This document shows positions 46,914 to 56,231 of a DNA stretch of 64,000 bases, piece after piece. The notes under the pieces are model-generated. The model saw only the letters and a program-made list of their open reading frames with translations. It was not told the origin of the DNA and searched no databases. The position numbers and the translations under genes were made by a program. The stretch comes from Pseudomonas kribbensis (GTDB lineage: Bacteria; Pseudomonadota; Gammaproteobacteria; Pseudomonadales; Pseudomonadaceae): NCBI RefSeq assembly GCF_003352185.1, contig NZ_CP029608.1:1240001-1304000 (forward strand), read 5' to 3'. Numbering within the stretch: position 1 is the stretch's first letter; each line of letters starts with the position of its first letter.

Positions 46914-47031
46914 TGATCGTTCCCACGCTCTGCGTGGGAACGCCTCAATGGACGCTCTGCGTCCGCTTTGGGACGCGGAGCGTCCCGGGCTGCATTCCCA
47001 CGCGGAGCGTGGGAACGATCAGAGCGCGCAG
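46914..47031. repeat. Nested REP-type palindromes
   Basis: TTCCCACGCTCTGCGTGGGAA, GGACGCTCTGCGTCC, GGGACGCGGAGCGTCCC and TTCCCACGCGGAGCGTGGGAA follow one another; the first and last are also inverted copies of each other with outer GATCG/CGATC arms. This is a compound Pseudomonas REP element that starts directly at the stop of the cold-shock gene. Confidence 0.8.
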
Positions 47032-47048
47032 CATGCGAGCGATCAGGG

Positions 47049-47426
47049 TTACGCAGTTTTCCAGGTGATCTCTTCTTCACCATCGGCGCTGATGCGAATC
47101 CAGCGATCCGCCGTTTCCTCACCTTCTTCCTCGATCCACGTCCCCGGCGCGCAGCGCACTTCGACGTTCAGCGCGGCAAACGCTGCACGGGCACAGGCGA
47201 TATCGTCATCCCATGGCGTCTGGTCGCTTTCCAGGTACAGGCTGTTCCACTTGCCCACGGCTTTCGGCAGCCAGGTCACCGGGATGTTGCCGGCCTTGCA
47301 TTTGTAGGTCTGACCTTTCTGTACCCAGTCGCTGCATGGGCCAAGGGCGGCGCCCAGCCAGGCGGAAATGGCCTTGTGGTCGACGTCGGCGTCTTTCAGG
47401 TAAATCTCGATGTCCGGTTGGCGCAT
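47049..47426 (-). CDS. Conserved hypothetical protein (125 aa)
   Basis: A soluble acidic protein starting MRQPDIEIYLKDADVDHKAI, with two Cys (PCSDWVQKGQTYKCKAGNIP), a WLPKAVGKWNSLYLESDQTP segment and the end DRWIRISADGEEEITWKTA. I choose the start at 47426 because GAGGAT lies six bases upstream. The composition suggests a compact alpha/beta domain; no function is known to me. It lies upstream of a compound REP element. Confidence 0.75.
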   Translation of the reverse strand: MRQPDIEIYLKDADVDHKAISAWLGAALGPCSDWVQKGQTYKCKAGNIPVTWLPKAVGKWNSLYLESDQTPWDDDIACARAAFAALNVEVRCAPGTWIEEEGEETADRWIRISADGEEEITWKTA

Positions 47427-47502
47427 GGATATCCTCACTGCGGGTCTGAAAAATCCATTCGCGGATTTAGCCGGCCCCGGGCTGCTTGCCCGAGTCCAAA
47501 AG

Positions 47503-48312
47503 TTATTGAAGAACGAAATAATCGTAGCGCATCGACACGGTGGTCACGAACGGCTCGGGCTGTTCGATCACTGCGGCACGGCGTTCGGCACTGGCGCGCC
47601 AGCCGTGGGGTGTCATCGCCAGCAGGTTGGCGCGATCCTCGGGCTTGTCCAGCGTCAGCTTGAATTCCAGGGTTTCGCTGTGGGCCAGCGCCATGCCTTC
47701 CGGCACCAGGGCCAGGTGCTTGTCGTCGGTGTACTCGCGTACTTCGTCGTACAGGCGTTCGCGCAGTTCCATCAGATGGCCGCTGGTCGGGCCGACTTTC
47801 ATCAGGCCGCCGCCGACACTGAGCAGGCGCTTGGCCTCTTCCCAGTCAAGCGGACTGAAGACGCTGGCCAGAAACTGGCAACTGCCGGAAGCCAATGGCA
47901 CGCGGGCCATGCTCGCAATCAACCACGTCAGCGCCGGATTGCGTTTGCAGGCGCGTTTGACCGCTTCCTTCGAGATGTCCAGCGCGTAGCCATCAGCATC
48001 CGGCAAGGCCTCGGCGATCTGCGCGGTGTAGTAGCCCTCGCCACAACCGATATCGACCCAGCGGGCCGGCGCATAACCCGCCGCCAATTCCGCCAGACGC
48101 TTCGCCACCGGTGCGTAATGCCCGGCGTTCAGAAAGTCGCGGCGGGCCTCGACCATCGCCTGGTTGTCGCCGGGATCGCGGCTGTTCTTGTGCTGCACCG
48201 GCAACAGGTTCAGGTAACCCTGGCGCGCACGGTCGAAGCGGTGGCCGGCGGGGCAGACCACGCCATTGTCCACCGCGTTCAGCGGTTCACTGCAGATCGG
48301 GCACGCGAGCAT
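47503..48312 (-). CDS. rlmA: 23S rRNA m1G methyltransferase RlmA-family
   Basis: Family members methylate G745 of 23S rRNA (RlmA-I) or G748. The N-terminal zinc ligands are C4, C7, C20 and H24 (CPICSEP, VVCPAGHRFD), followed by the signature DRARQGYLNLLPVQHKNSRD and the SAM-binding WVDIGCGEGYYTAQIAEALP. The start overlaps the dapE stop by one base (TGATG). The gamma-proteobacterial setting favours G745. Confidence 0.88.
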   Translation of the reverse strand: MLACPICSEPLNAVDNGVVCPAGHRFDRARQGYLNLLPVQHKNSRDPGDNQAMVEARRDFLNAGHYAPVAKRLAELAAGYAPARWVDIGCGEGYYTAQIAEALPDADGYALDISKEAVKRACKRNPALTWLIASMARVPLASGSCQFLASVFSPLDWEEAKRLLSVGGGLMKVGPTSGHLMELRERLYDEVREYTDDKHLALVPEGMALAHSETLEFKLTLDKPEDRANLLAMTPHGWRASAERRAAVIEQPEPFVTTVSMRYDYFVLQ

Positions 48313-49463
48313 CAGGCGAGCAACTTGATCAGGGTCTGGTAGTAGATCTCGGTCAGCACGTCGAGGTCGGCCGCCAGCACGCGCTCGTTGACCTGGTGGA
48401 TGGTCGCGTTGACCGGGCCCAGCTCAACAACCTGCGTGCCCATGGTCGCGATGAAACGGCCATCGGAGGTGCCACCGCTGGTGGACGCCTTGGTCTCGCG
48501 ACCGGTGATCTGCTTGATGCTCGACGACACCGCGTCGAGCAGCGCGCCCGGCTCGGTGAGGAACGGCAGACCGGACAGCGCCCAGTCGATGTGCCAGTCC
48601 AGGCCGTGCTTGTCGAGGATGTCGGCGACGCGCTTCTGCAGGCCTTCGACAGTCGATTCGGTGGAGAAACGGAAGTTGAACAACGCCACCAGATCGCCCG
48701 GAATCACGTTGGTCGCGCCGGTGCCGGAGTTGACGTTGGAAATCTGGAAACTGGTCGGCGGGAAGAAGTCGTTACCGTGATCCCAATGCTCGGCGGCCAG
48801 TTCGGCCAGAGCCGGAGCCGCGAGGTGGATTGGGTTCTTCGCCAGGTGCGGATAAGCCACGTGGCCCTGCACGCCGCGCACGGTCAGCTTGGCGCCGAGG
48901 GAGCCGCGACGACCGTTCTTCACCACGTCGCCCACCAGCGTGGTGCTCGACGGTTCGCCGACGATGCACCAGTCCAGACGCTCGTTACGGGCGGCCAGAC
49001 GCTCGACCACGGCCTTGGTACCGTGGTGCGCCGGGCCTTCTTCATCGCTGGTGATCAGGAATGCGACCTTGCCCTTGTGATCCGGGTAGTCGGCGACAAA
49101 GCGTTCGGCCGCCACGGTCATCGAGGCCAGGCTGCCTTTCATGTCCGCCGCGCCACGGCCGCAGAGCATGCCGTGCTCGTCGATCACCGCGTTGAACGGA
49201 TCGATCTGCCAGGCGGTCACCGGACCGGTCGGCACCACGTCGGTGTGGCCGGCGAAGCACAGCACCGGGCCGTCGTTTTTGCCGTGAGTCGCCCAGAAGT
49301 TATCCACATCTTCGATGCGCATCGGCTCCAGGGTGAAACCGGCATCGCCCAGGCGCTGCATCATCTGCTTCTGGCAATCGGCGTCGACCGGCGTCACGGA
49401 CGGACGGCGGATCAGGTCGATGGCGAGTTGGAGGGTCGGCGAAAGGTCGGCGTGGGCCGTCAT
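48312..49463 (-). CDS. dapE: Succinyl-diaminopimelate desuccinylase
   Basis: Zinc hydrolase that yields L,L-diaminopimelate for lysine and peptidoglycan. Metal-site motifs are [29 protein letters not shown], and the C-terminal [17 protein letters not shown] is also conserved. The start at 49463 (MTAHADLSP) has GGAG seven bases upstream, while a longer reading extends into a REP element. 383 residues. dapD lies nearby at 55166-56200. Confidence 0.96.
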   Translation of the reverse strand: MTAHADLSPTLQLAIDLIRRPSVTPVDADCQKQMMQRLGDAGFTLEPMRIEDVDNFWATHGKNDGPVLCFAGHTDVVPTGPVTAWQIDPFNAVIDEHGMLCGRGAADMKGSLASMTVAAERFVADYPDHKGKVAFLITSDEEGPAHHGTKAVVERLAARNERLDWCIVGEPSSTTLVGDVVKNGRRGSLGAKLTVRGVQGHVAYPHLAKNPIHLAAPALAELAAEHWDHGNDFFPPTSFQISNVNSGTGATNVIPGDLVALFNFRFSTESTVEGLQKRVADILDKHGLDWHIDWALSGLPFLTEPGALLDAVSSSIKQITGRETKASTSGGTSDGRFIATMGTQVVELGPVNATIHQVNERVLAADLDVLTEIYYQTLIKLLA

Positions 49464-49498
49464 GGAAAACTCCGGATTGAAATTGGGCGAGGGCCAAA

Positions 49499-49590
49499 GT
49501 GGGAGCCAGCCTGCTGGCGTTGGCGGTGTGTCAGTCAACATAAAGGCTGATTGTTACATTGCCATCGCGGGCCAGCTCACTCCCACAGGG
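49499..49590. repeat. REP-type repeat pair
   Basis: GTGGGAGCCAGCCTGCTGGC and its loosely inverted partner GGCCAGCTCACTCCCACAGG flank about 50 bases. It lies between dapE and ndvB and is the usual Pseudomonas REP doublet. Confidence 0.6.
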
Positions 49591-49631
49591 TTGGATATCA
49601 CGCCAAGCCCCGCAAAATGGCGGTTATCTTA

Positions 49632-49662
49632 AAGCAAAACGGCGACCATTGGCCGCCGTTTA
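49632..49662 (-). terminator. Rho-independent terminator of ndvB
   Basis: On the minus strand AAACGGCG, GCCAATGGT and CGCCGTTT form an 8-bp stem followed by TGCTTT, about 17 bases after the ndvB stop codon. Confidence 0.75.
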
Positions 49663-49678
49663 GTGCTTCGTCGAGGAA

Positions 49679-52270
49679 TTAGACGACAGGTGCCGGTTCA
49701 GGCGCCGCCGAAGGTTTCGGCAGCGACGACAGGAACGCCATGATCAGCGCCGCCACGTACGGCAGCGACTGCACCAGCAGCATCGCCACCCAGAAACGCA
49801 TGTCGTTGCTCGGAATGCCCTGCACCAGGTAAATCCCCAGCGCCGCGCCCCACAACAGCAGCATGATGAACAGCTCTTCCCGGGCCTCGGAAATCGCCAC
49901 CCAGAAGCCATGGTTGTCGGCGTTTTTCGGGGTGCGGAAGAACGGAATGCTGCTGGTGAAGAAGCCGTACAGCACCGCTTTGGCGATGGTGTGCGACAAC
50001 GCCAGGCCGGCCAGTGCCGCGCAGAACGCATCTTTCAGGTTCACGCCCACGGCGCGACGGTACAGGAAGATGATCTTGCCGACCTTGAACACGAACAGCG
50101 CCAGCGGCGGGATCGCGAAGATCAGCAGCGGCGGATCGACCCGTTGCGGCACGATGATCATCGCCGCCGACCACAGCAACGCGCCGACGGTGAAGAAGAT
50201 GTTCATGCCGTCCGCCACCCACGGCAGCCAGCCCGCGAGGAAGTGGTAACGCTGGCCGTGAGTCAGCTCGGTGTCCTTGCCGCGCAGCAGGCTGCGGGTG
50301 TGACGCTTGATGATCTGGATCGCACCGTAGGCCCAGCGGAAACGCTGCTTCTTGAAGTCGATGAAGGTGTCCGGCATCAGACCCTTGCCATAACTGTCGT
50401 GGTAATAAGCCGCCGACAGGCCTTTCTCGAACACCCGCAGACCAAGCTCGGCGTCTTCACAGATGCACCAGTCAGCCCAGCCCAGTTCTTCCAGAACCGA
50501 GCGACGGGTCATGGTCATGGTGCCGTGCTGGATGATGGCGTCGCGGTCGTTGCGGGTGACCATGCCAATGTGGAAGAAGCCTTTGTATTCGGCGTAGCAA
50601 AGCTTCTTGAAGGTGCTTTCGTTCTGGTCGCGATAATCCTGCGGCGACTGCACCACAGCGATTTTCGGGTCGGCAAAGTGCGGCACCATGTGCTTGAGCC
50701 AGTTCGGATGCACGCAGTAGTCGGAGTCGATGACTGCGATGACTTCGGCGTCCTTGGCGGTGTGCGGGATCAGGTAATTCAGCGCGCCGCCCTTGAAACC
50801 GGCCAGGGGCGAAACGTGGAAGAACTTGAAGCGCGGGCCGAGGGTTTCGCAGTAGTCGCGCACCGGTTCCCAGACCGCAGGATCCTTGGTGTTGTTGTCG
50901 ATGATCAGGACTTCGAAGTCCGGATAATCGAGGTTGGCCAGGGCGTTGAGGGTCTGTTTGACCATCTCCGGCGGCTCGTTGTAGCAAGGCACGTGGATCG
51001 AGACTTTCGGGCGGTAGTCCGAATCGCCGACCACCGGCAGGAATTCACGGCGACGCTTGTGAATCCACACCGCTTCGGCCAGTTCGTGGGCCTCGGTCAG
51101 CAACACGATGAACACCCCGAGCGCACCGAGCGCCAGCAGGAAGCCCACGGTCAGGCTGAACCACGTGCTGTATTGCTGGCTGTAGTCGTAACCGATCCAC
51201 ACCAGCACCGAACCGCAGAGGAACGCGATAAAGGTCAGGAAGGTACGGCCGCGCTGGCGCAGGGCCGAGCCGTCGATCATCAGCAGGGTCAGTGACAATA
51301 GCGCCAGCACCACCGAGCCGATGGCCAGGACGCGCCATTGCGGGATCGCCACCACTGGGCCTTCGAAGTTGAATTTCTGCTGGCGCGCGGCGTTGAACAC
51401 GCCCCAGTAGGCGCCGACCGAACCTTCGTCGCTGGCCTTCCACGGCTGGTCAAACGCTTCGATCACGAAGTAGTTGAAGCCCTGGCGGTTGAGTTTGTTG
51501 ACCAGCGTGCGCAGGTAGATCGCCTGATCCGCCGGCGACGCATCGGCGCCACCGCGCATGCGGCCGTTGCTCGGCCAGCCCACTTCAGACAGCAGCAGCG
51601 GCTTTTTCGGGAACATCTTTTTCAGGTCGCGGGCACGGTCGAAAACGAACTGCCCGGCCTTGTCCACCGGAATGAATTCCCAGTAAGGCAGAACGTGCGC
51701 GGCGATCAGGTCGACGTGCTTGGCCAGTTCCGGGTGTTCTTCCCAGACGTGCCACTGTTCGGAGGTGGTCACCGGCACTTTCACGGCCGCGCGCACGCGG
51801 TCGAGCAGCACGCTGAGTTCCTGGGCGGTGATTTCCTTGCGGAAGATCGCTTCGTTGCCGACCACCACGCGAACCACGCTGCGTGAGGTGTTCGCCAGTT
51901 CGATGGCGCGGGTGATTTCCCGTTCGTTGCGTTCCTGATCGGGGCTGATCCAGATCCCCAGGGTCACGCGCAGGCCGAACTCTTCAGCCAGTTTCGGGAT
52001 GTCTTGCAGGGAACCGTCGACCGAGTAGATGCGGATGTTGTCCGTCAGCTTGCTCATGATCTCCAGGTCGCGGCGCATTTCGTCGTCAGTCGGATACTGA
52101 TCCTTCTGCGGGAACTGTCCTTGCTGGAACGGTGAATAGGAGAAACCGGAGATCTGCTCCGGCCAGTTCGGCGCGGAGACGGGGCGGTTGATCAGCGCCC
52201 AGAAACCGGTGAACAGGGCGGCGATTGCCAGAACCACCACCAGGTTGAGTCCAAATTTACGCGATGACAT
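49679..52270 (-). CDS. ndvB: NdvB-like GH17-GT2 glucan synthase
   Basis: Membrane enzyme for periplasmic or cyclic glucans. After a first TM (LVVVLAIAALFTGFWALI) comes a glycoside hydrolase family 17-like domain (residues about 40-320: ISGFSYSPFQQGQ, NIRIYSVDG, VVGNEAIFR, LLLSEVGWPSNG), further TM segments, a GT2 domain (VSIHVPCYNEPPEMVKQTLN; VIDSDYCV with DxD; EDAELGLRVFEKG; QQRFRW-like KKQRFRWAYGAIQI) and C-terminal TMs. Position next to dapE matches P. aeruginosa ndvB, needed for glucans in biofilm drug tolerance. Start ATG 52270 (MSSRKFGL); a TTG at 52288 is less likely. Confidence 0.88.
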   Translation of the reverse strand: MSSRKFGLNLVVVLAIAALFTGFWALINRPVSAPNWPEQISGFSYSPFQQGQFPQKDQYPTDDEMRRDLEIMSKLTDNIRIYSVDGSLQDIPKLAEEFGLRVTLGIWISPDQERNEREITRAIELANTSRSVVRVVVGNEAIFRKEITAQELSVLLDRVRAAVKVPVTTSEQWHVWEEHPELAKHVDLIAAHVLPYWEFIPVDKAGQFVFDRARDLKKMFPKKPLLLSEVGWPSNGRMRGGADASPADQAIYLRTLVNKLNRQGFNYFVIEAFDQPWKASDEGSVGAYWGVFNAARQQKFNFEGPVVAIPQWRVLAIGSVVLALLSLTLLMIDGSALRQRGRTFLTFIAFLCGSVLVWIGYDYSQQYSTWFSLTVGFLLALGALGVFIVLLTEAHELAEAVWIHKRRREFLPVVGDSDYRPKVSIHVPCYNEPPEMVKQTLNALANLDYPDFEVLIIDNNTKDPAVWEPVRDYCETLGPRFKFFHVSPLAGFKGGALNYLIPHTAKDAEVIAVIDSDYCVHPNWLKHMVPHFADPKIAVVQSPQDYRDQNESTFKKLCYAEYKGFFHIGMVTRNDRDAIIQHGTMTMTRRSVLEELGWADWCICEDAELGLRVFEKGLSAAYYHDSYGKGLMPDTFIDFKKQRFRWAYGAIQIIKRHTRSLLRGKDTELTHGQRYHFLAGWLPWVADGMNIFFTVGALLWSAAMIIVPQRVDPPLLIFAIPPLALFVFKVGKIIFLYRRAVGVNLKDAFCAALAGLALSHTIAKAVLYGFFTSSIPFFRTPKNADNHGFWVAISEAREELFIMLLLWGAALGIYLVQGIPSNDMRFWVAMLLVQSLPYVAALIMAFLSSLPKPSAAPEPAPVV

Positions 52271-52517
52271 AGCTGTGTCGGGTTCCAAGGTCTGTGGAAC
52301 GAAGGGTCGGCTGGTTGACGCCTGAGGGCGCGCATCCTACACCGGCAGTTCGCCGAGTCCTACAACAGACAGGGAAATGCCGGACGTTGGGCAATCCAAC
52401 CCGACTTAAGTTCTTTCGTTTCAGCATGTAAGGCAAAACTTTGTTACGTGCAGCTTTAATTAAAGCAGGCAGGTTCGCCGTTCATAGCGCAAAGGTGCTC
52501 TTGGCCGCCGACGGCCC

Positions 52518-52523
52518 TATAAT
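52518..52523 (+). promoter_or_regulatory. -10 box of tcdA
   Basis: A perfect TATAAT lies 27 bases upstream of the tcdA ATG. No good -35 box at 16-18 bases is visible (GTGCTC is at 52495-52500). The remainder of 52271-52517 shows no gene. Confidence 0.45.
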
Positions 52524-52549
52524 GCGCGCCGGTTTTTGGGGTAATGGTC

Positions 52550-53362
52550 ATGAGTACAGAAGATCCGCGGTTTGCAGGCATCGCCCGTTTGTATGGCATT
52601 GAAGGGATGGAGCGTCTGCGCGCCGCCCACGTGGCGATTGTCGGCGTTGGCGGCGTCGGTTCCTGGGCGGCGGAAGCCATGGCCCGTTGCGGGGTGGGCG
52701 AGATTTCCCTGTTCGACCTCGACGATGTCTGCGTCAGCAACGCCAACCGGCAGTTGCATGCGCTGGACAGCACCGTCGGCAAACCCAAGGTCGAAGTGAT
52801 GGCGGAGCGTCTGCGCGGTATCAACTCGGACTGTAAAGTGCACGCCGTGGCGGATTTCGTCACCCGCGACACCATGGCCGAATACATCACGCCGAACATC
52901 GACTGCGTGATCGACTGCATCGATGCGGTCAACGCGAAGGCAGCGCTGATTGCCTGGTGCAAGCGACGCAAGATCCAGATCATCACCACCGGCGGTGCCG
53001 GCGGGCAGATCGATCCGACATTGATTCAGGTCTGCGACCTCAACCGCACCTTCAACGATCCGCTGGCTTCGAAAGTGCGCTCGACATTGCGCCGCGACTA
53101 TGGCTTTTCGCGCACTGTGACCCGTCACTACAGCGTGCCGTGCGTGTTCTCCACCGAACAGCTGCGCTATCCGAAACCGGACGGCAGCATTTGCCTGCAG
53201 AAGAGTTTTGTCGGCGACGGTGTGAAGCTGGACTGCGCCGGCGGGTTTGGCGCGGTGATGATGGTAACGGCGACGTTCGGCATGGTCGCGGCAACCAAGG
53301 CGGTGGACAAGATTGTCGCGGGCGTCCGGCGTCCGGCGGATCGGGTCAAGCCTCAGGCTTGA
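52550..53362 (+). CDS. tcdA: tRNA t6A dehydratase (cyclic t6A synthase)
   Basis: TcdA (CsdL) turns t6A37 of tRNA into the cyclic form using ATP. It has the E1-like Rossmann motif VAIVGVGGVGSWAAEAMARC, the DLDDVCVSNANRQ segment and the catalytic region HYSVPCVFSTEQLRY. The start at 52550 (MSTEDPRF) has GGGG nine bases upstream; an ATG six bases earlier is too close. It is convergent with csdE-csdA, whose products supply sulfur to the E. coli TcdA pathway. Confidence 0.95.
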   Translation: MSTEDPRFAGIARLYGIEGMERLRAAHVAIVGVGGVGSWAAEAMARCGVGEISLFDLDDVCVSNANRQLHALDSTVGKPKVEVMAERLRGINSDCKVHAVADFVTRDTMAEYITPNIDCVIDCIDAVNAKAALIAWCKRRKIQIITTGGAGGQIDPTLIQVCDLNRTFNDPLASKVRSTLRRDYGFSRTVTRHYSVPCVFSTEQLRYPKPDGSICLQKSFVGDGVKLDCAGGFGAVMMVTATFGMVAATKAVDKIVAGVRRPADRVKPQA

Positions 53363-53381
53363 TGTGGCGCCTTAAGGCCTC

Positions 53382-53445
53382 TTCGCGAGCAGGCTCGCTC
53401 CCACATTGGAATGCATTCACATGTGGGAGCGAGCCTGCTCGCGAA
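53382..53445. repeat. REP doublet, perfect 25-bp inverted repeat
   Basis: TTCGCGAGCAGGCTCGCTCC with the next five bases is repeated exactly inverted after a 14-base spacer. It fills the gap between the convergent tcdA and csdE genes and probably serves as a bidirectional transcript end. Confidence 0.85.
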
Positions 53446-53450
53446 AGCGA

Positions 53451-53855
53451 TTAACCAGCCAGCTCGTTCATCCGCTTGAGCACGGCATTCAGGCCATTGC
53501 TGCGCGATGGCGACAGCTGCCGCGACAGCCCCAACTGATTGAACCAGTCCGGCAGATCCACCTGCTGCAATTCTTCAGCATTCAAGCCGTTGACCCGCAA
53601 CAGCAACAACGCCACCAATCCACGAATCATCCGCGCATCGCTGCTCGCCGCGAACTGCCAGTGGCCATCGCGCAACTCGCCGACCAGCCACACCTGACTT
53701 TCACAGCCATGCACCCGGTTGGCCTCGCACTTGTCCGCATCGCTCAACGGCGGCAGGCGATCACCAAACTGCATCAGCAACCGCGCCCGTTGTTCCCAGC
53801 CGGCGGCGTTCTGAAAGGTTTGCAGGGCTTCGGCTGCCTCGACCGGCAGGCTCAT
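53451..53855 (-). CDS. csdE: CsdE/SufE-type sulfur acceptor
   Basis: SufE-family protein of 134 residues that takes persulfide from CsdA. The acceptor Cys is in VHGCESQVWLVGE, the family motif; the KCEANRV and DARMIRGLVALLL segments also fit. The start overlaps the csdA stop by four bases. The genes csdA-csdE lie next to tcdA, as csdE and tcdA are neighbours in E. coli. Confidence 0.93.
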   Translation of the reverse strand: MSLPVEAAEALQTFQNAAGWEQRARLLMQFGDRLPPLSDADKCEANRVHGCESQVWLVGELRDGHWQFAASSDARMIRGLVALLLLRVNGLNAEELQQVDLPDWFNQLGLSRQLSPSRSNGLNAVLKRMNELAG

Positions 53856-55057
53856 CGCAACAACTCCAGCGCCTGATCCAGCGCTTCAAAGAAACGCTCC
53901 AGATCTTCGGAGTCGTTGTACAGCGCCAGCGACACACGAATCGCCCCGGCCAGTTCAAAGCGCTTGAGCAGCGGCATCGCGCAGTGGTGACCGGCACGCA
54001 CGGCGATGCCCTGTTCGGTCAGCAAGTGCGCGAGATCAGCGTTGTGCACACCTTCGACGACAAAACTGGCCAGCGCCAGCTGTGGCTTGCCCAGCAGGCG
54101 AATGCCATTGCGGGCGGCGAGGCCACGCAACAGGTAATCGTGCAGCGCGGCTTCGTGGGCGGACACCGCGTCCAGTTCCAGACCGGCGAGGTAGTCGAGG
54201 GTCGCACCGAGGCCGATCACACTGGCAATCGGCGGCGTTCCGGCTTCGAAGCCCAGCGGAGCAGGGCGGAAACGGGATTCGTGATAGTTGGCTTCCAGTA
54301 CCATTTCGCCGCCGAACTGCCACGGCCGCAGTTGTTCGAGCGCTTCATTGCGCCCGAACAGCACGCCGAGGCCATCGGGGCCGTACAGCTTGTGGCTGGA
54401 AAACACATAAAAGTCGCAACCCAGTGCCTGCACGTCATGGCGGCCGTGGACCACGCCTTGAGCGCCATCAACCACAGTCAGCGCGTTTTGCGCCCTGGCC
54501 ATCGCCAGCAGGGCCGGCAACGGTTGCCAGGCGCCGAGCACATTGGACAACTGGCTGACCGCCAGCAGACGGGTGCGCGGACCGATCAGGTGAACGGCGG
54601 CGGCGAGGTCGATCACACCGTCATCGTCCAGCGGCAGGATCACCAGTTTCAGGTCGCGACGATGTGCCAGTTGCTGCCACGGCAGCAGGTTGGCGTGATG
54701 CTCCAGGGCGCTGATGACAATTTCATCGCCCGGATGGAAAAGATGTTCCAGGCCATAAGCCAGGAGATTCAGCGCACTGGTGGCGCCGTGGGTGAAGATG
54801 ATCTGCCCGCTGTCACCGGCATTCAGCCACTGGGCGACCTTCAGGCGACTGTCCTCGAACGCCTGCGTGGCATGGGCGCCGGGCAGATGCTGGGCACGAT
54901 GCACGTTGGCCGCGCCGTTGGCGTAGTAATGCGCCAGCGCGTCGAGCAGGGCCTGGGGTTTTTGCGTGGTGGCGGCGTTGTCCAGATAGGTCTGGTCTTG
55001 CCGTTGCAGGGCGGCGATGGCCGGGAAATCGGCGCGCCAGGGGGAGGGAATCATCAT
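53852..55057 (-). CDS. csdA: Cysteine desulfurase CsdA
   Basis: PLP enzyme releasing sulfur from cysteine. The PLP Lys is in VFSSHKLYGPDGLGVL, the persulfide Cys in RAGHHCAMPLL and the N-terminal YLDNAATTQKP is typical of class V aminotransferases (type II desulfurase). The start is set at 55057 (MMIPSPWRADFP); an upstream reading of 30 residues is the translation of a REP element. csdE follows with a four-base overlap. Confidence 0.94.
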   Translation of the reverse strand: MMIPSPWRADFPAIAALQRQDQTYLDNAATTQKPQALLDALAHYYANGAANVHRAQHLPGAHATQAFEDSRLKVAQWLNAGDSGQIIFTHGATSALNLLAYGLEHLFHPGDEIVISALEHHANLLPWQQLAHRRDLKLVILPLDDDGVIDLAAAVHLIGPRTRLLAVSQLSNVLGAWQPLPALLAMARAQNALTVVDGAQGVVHGRHDVQALGCDFYVFSSHKLYGPDGLGVLFGRNEALEQLRPWQFGGEMVLEANYHESRFRPAPLGFEAGTPPIASVIGLGATLDYLAGLELDAVSAHEAALHDYLLRGLAARNGIRLLGKPQLALASFVVEGVHNADLAHLLTEQGIAVRAGHHCAMPLLKRFELAGAIRVSLALYNDSEDLERFFEALDQALELLR

Positions 55058-55073
55058 GTGGTATACGCCTGAC

Positions 55074-55150
55074 CCTGTGGGAGCGAGCTTGCTCGCGAAG
55101 GCGTCCTTGAGGACGCCAAAAAGCTTCGCGAGCAAGCTCGCTCCCACAGG
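55074..55150. repeat. REP doublet between csdA and dapD
   Basis: CCTGTGGGAGCGAGCTTGCT continues as GCGAA and is inverted at the other side (TTCGCGAGCAAGCTCGCTCC), with an inner stem GGCGTCC/GGACGCC. It sits just downstream of dapD and upstream of the true csdA start. Confidence 0.85.
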
Positions 55151-55165
55151 TTATCAATGTGCTGC

Positions 55166-56200
55166 TTAGTTGTGAGCGTGCAGCGCTTCGTTCAGTTCGA
55201 TCGCCGATTTGTGGGTCTTGCATTCCACGGCACCGGTTTCCGAATTGCGACGGAACAGCAGGTCGGTCTGGCCAGCCAGTTCACGGGCCTTGACCACTTT
55301 GACCAGGTTGTTGTGCTCGTCCAGCAGCGCGACTTTGGTGCCGGCGGTCACGTACAGGCCCGACTCGACGGTGTTGCGGTCGCCCAACGGGATACCGATA
55401 CCGGCGTTGGCGCCGATCAGGCAGCCTTCGCCGACCTTGATCACGATGTTGCCGCCGCCCGACAGGGTGCCCATGGTCGAGCAACCGCCGCCCAGGTCCG
55501 AACCCTTGCCGACGAACACGCCAGCGGAGACGCGGCCTTCGATCATGCCCGGGCCTTCGGTGCCGGCGTTGAAGTTGATGAAACCTTCGTGCATCACGGT
55601 GGTGCCTTCGCCCACGTAGGCGCCCAGACGCAGACGTGCGGCATCAGCGATACGCACGCCGGCCGGTACCACGTAGTCGGTCATTTTCGGGAACTTGTCC
55701 ACCGAGAACACTTCCAGCAGCTCGCCGCGCAGACGGGCTTCGAGTTGCAGCTCGGCCAGTTCGCTCAGGTCGATGGCGCCCTGGCTGGTCCAGGCGACGT
55801 TTGGCAGCAGCGGGAAGATCCCGGCCAGGCTCACGCCGTGCGGCTTGACCAGACGATGGGACAGCAGGTGCAGCTTCAGGTACGCCTCTGGCGTGGAGGT
55901 CAGCTGAGCGTCTTCAGCCAGCAGGGTAGCGACCAGCGGCTTGTGGCTTTCGGCCAGACGGGTCAGCAGCTTGCCCTGGACGGCGTCGATGCCTTTCACG
56001 GCTTCAGCCAGTTGTGCGGCCTGTGCGGTGGTGAAGCTGATGGCCTGGTTGCCTTCGGTGTAGCCGAGGATCGGTGCAACGGCAGCGACCAGTTCGGCCG
56101 AAGGATTGAGCAGCGGCTGAGCGTAGAACACTTCCAGCCACGCGCCTTGACGGTTCTGGGTGCCGACGCCGAAGGCAATACTGAACAGGGAGTTGGACAT
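55166..56200 (-). CDS. dapD: Tetrahydrodipicolinate N-succinyltransferase
   Basis: Succinylates tetrahydrodipicolinate on the way to diaminopimelate. The hexapeptide-repeat beta-helix is evident (LGAYVGEGTTVMHEGFINFN; GRVSAGVFVGKGSDLGGGCS; GEGCLIGANAGIGIPLGDRN). The start at 56200 (MSNSLFSIAFGVGTQ) gives 344 residues, the family length; the frame continues upstream without support. DapE (48312-49463) acts two steps later. Confidence 0.96.
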   Translation of the reverse strand: MSNSLFSIAFGVGTQNRQGAWLEVFYAQPLLNPSAELVAAVAPILGYTEGNQAISFTTAQAAQLAEAVKGIDAVQGKLLTRLAESHKPLVATLLAEDAQLTSTPEAYLKLHLLSHRLVKPHGVSLAGIFPLLPNVAWTSQGAIDLSELAELQLEARLRGELLEVFSVDKFPKMTDYVVPAGVRIADAARLRLGAYVGEGTTVMHEGFINFNAGTEGPGMIEGRVSAGVFVGKGSDLGGGCSTMGTLSGGGNIVIKVGEGCLIGANAGIGIPLGDRNTVESGLYVTAGTKVALLDEHNNLVKVVKARELAGQTDLLFRRNSETGAVECKTHKSAIELNEALHAHN

Positions 56201-56231
56201 GTGAATACCTCTACAAAAAGTGACGGGCTGC

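Noticed and set aside
48111..51295. Long plus-strand frames opposite dapE and ndvB
   Set aside because: Antisense of clear core genes; translations are rich in Arg, His, Gly and Val repeats typical of shadow frames.
55058..55147. 30-residue N-terminal extension of CsdA
   Set aside because: It is encoded by a REP doublet (GASLLAK... type translation) and lies upstream of the conserved start of the enzyme.
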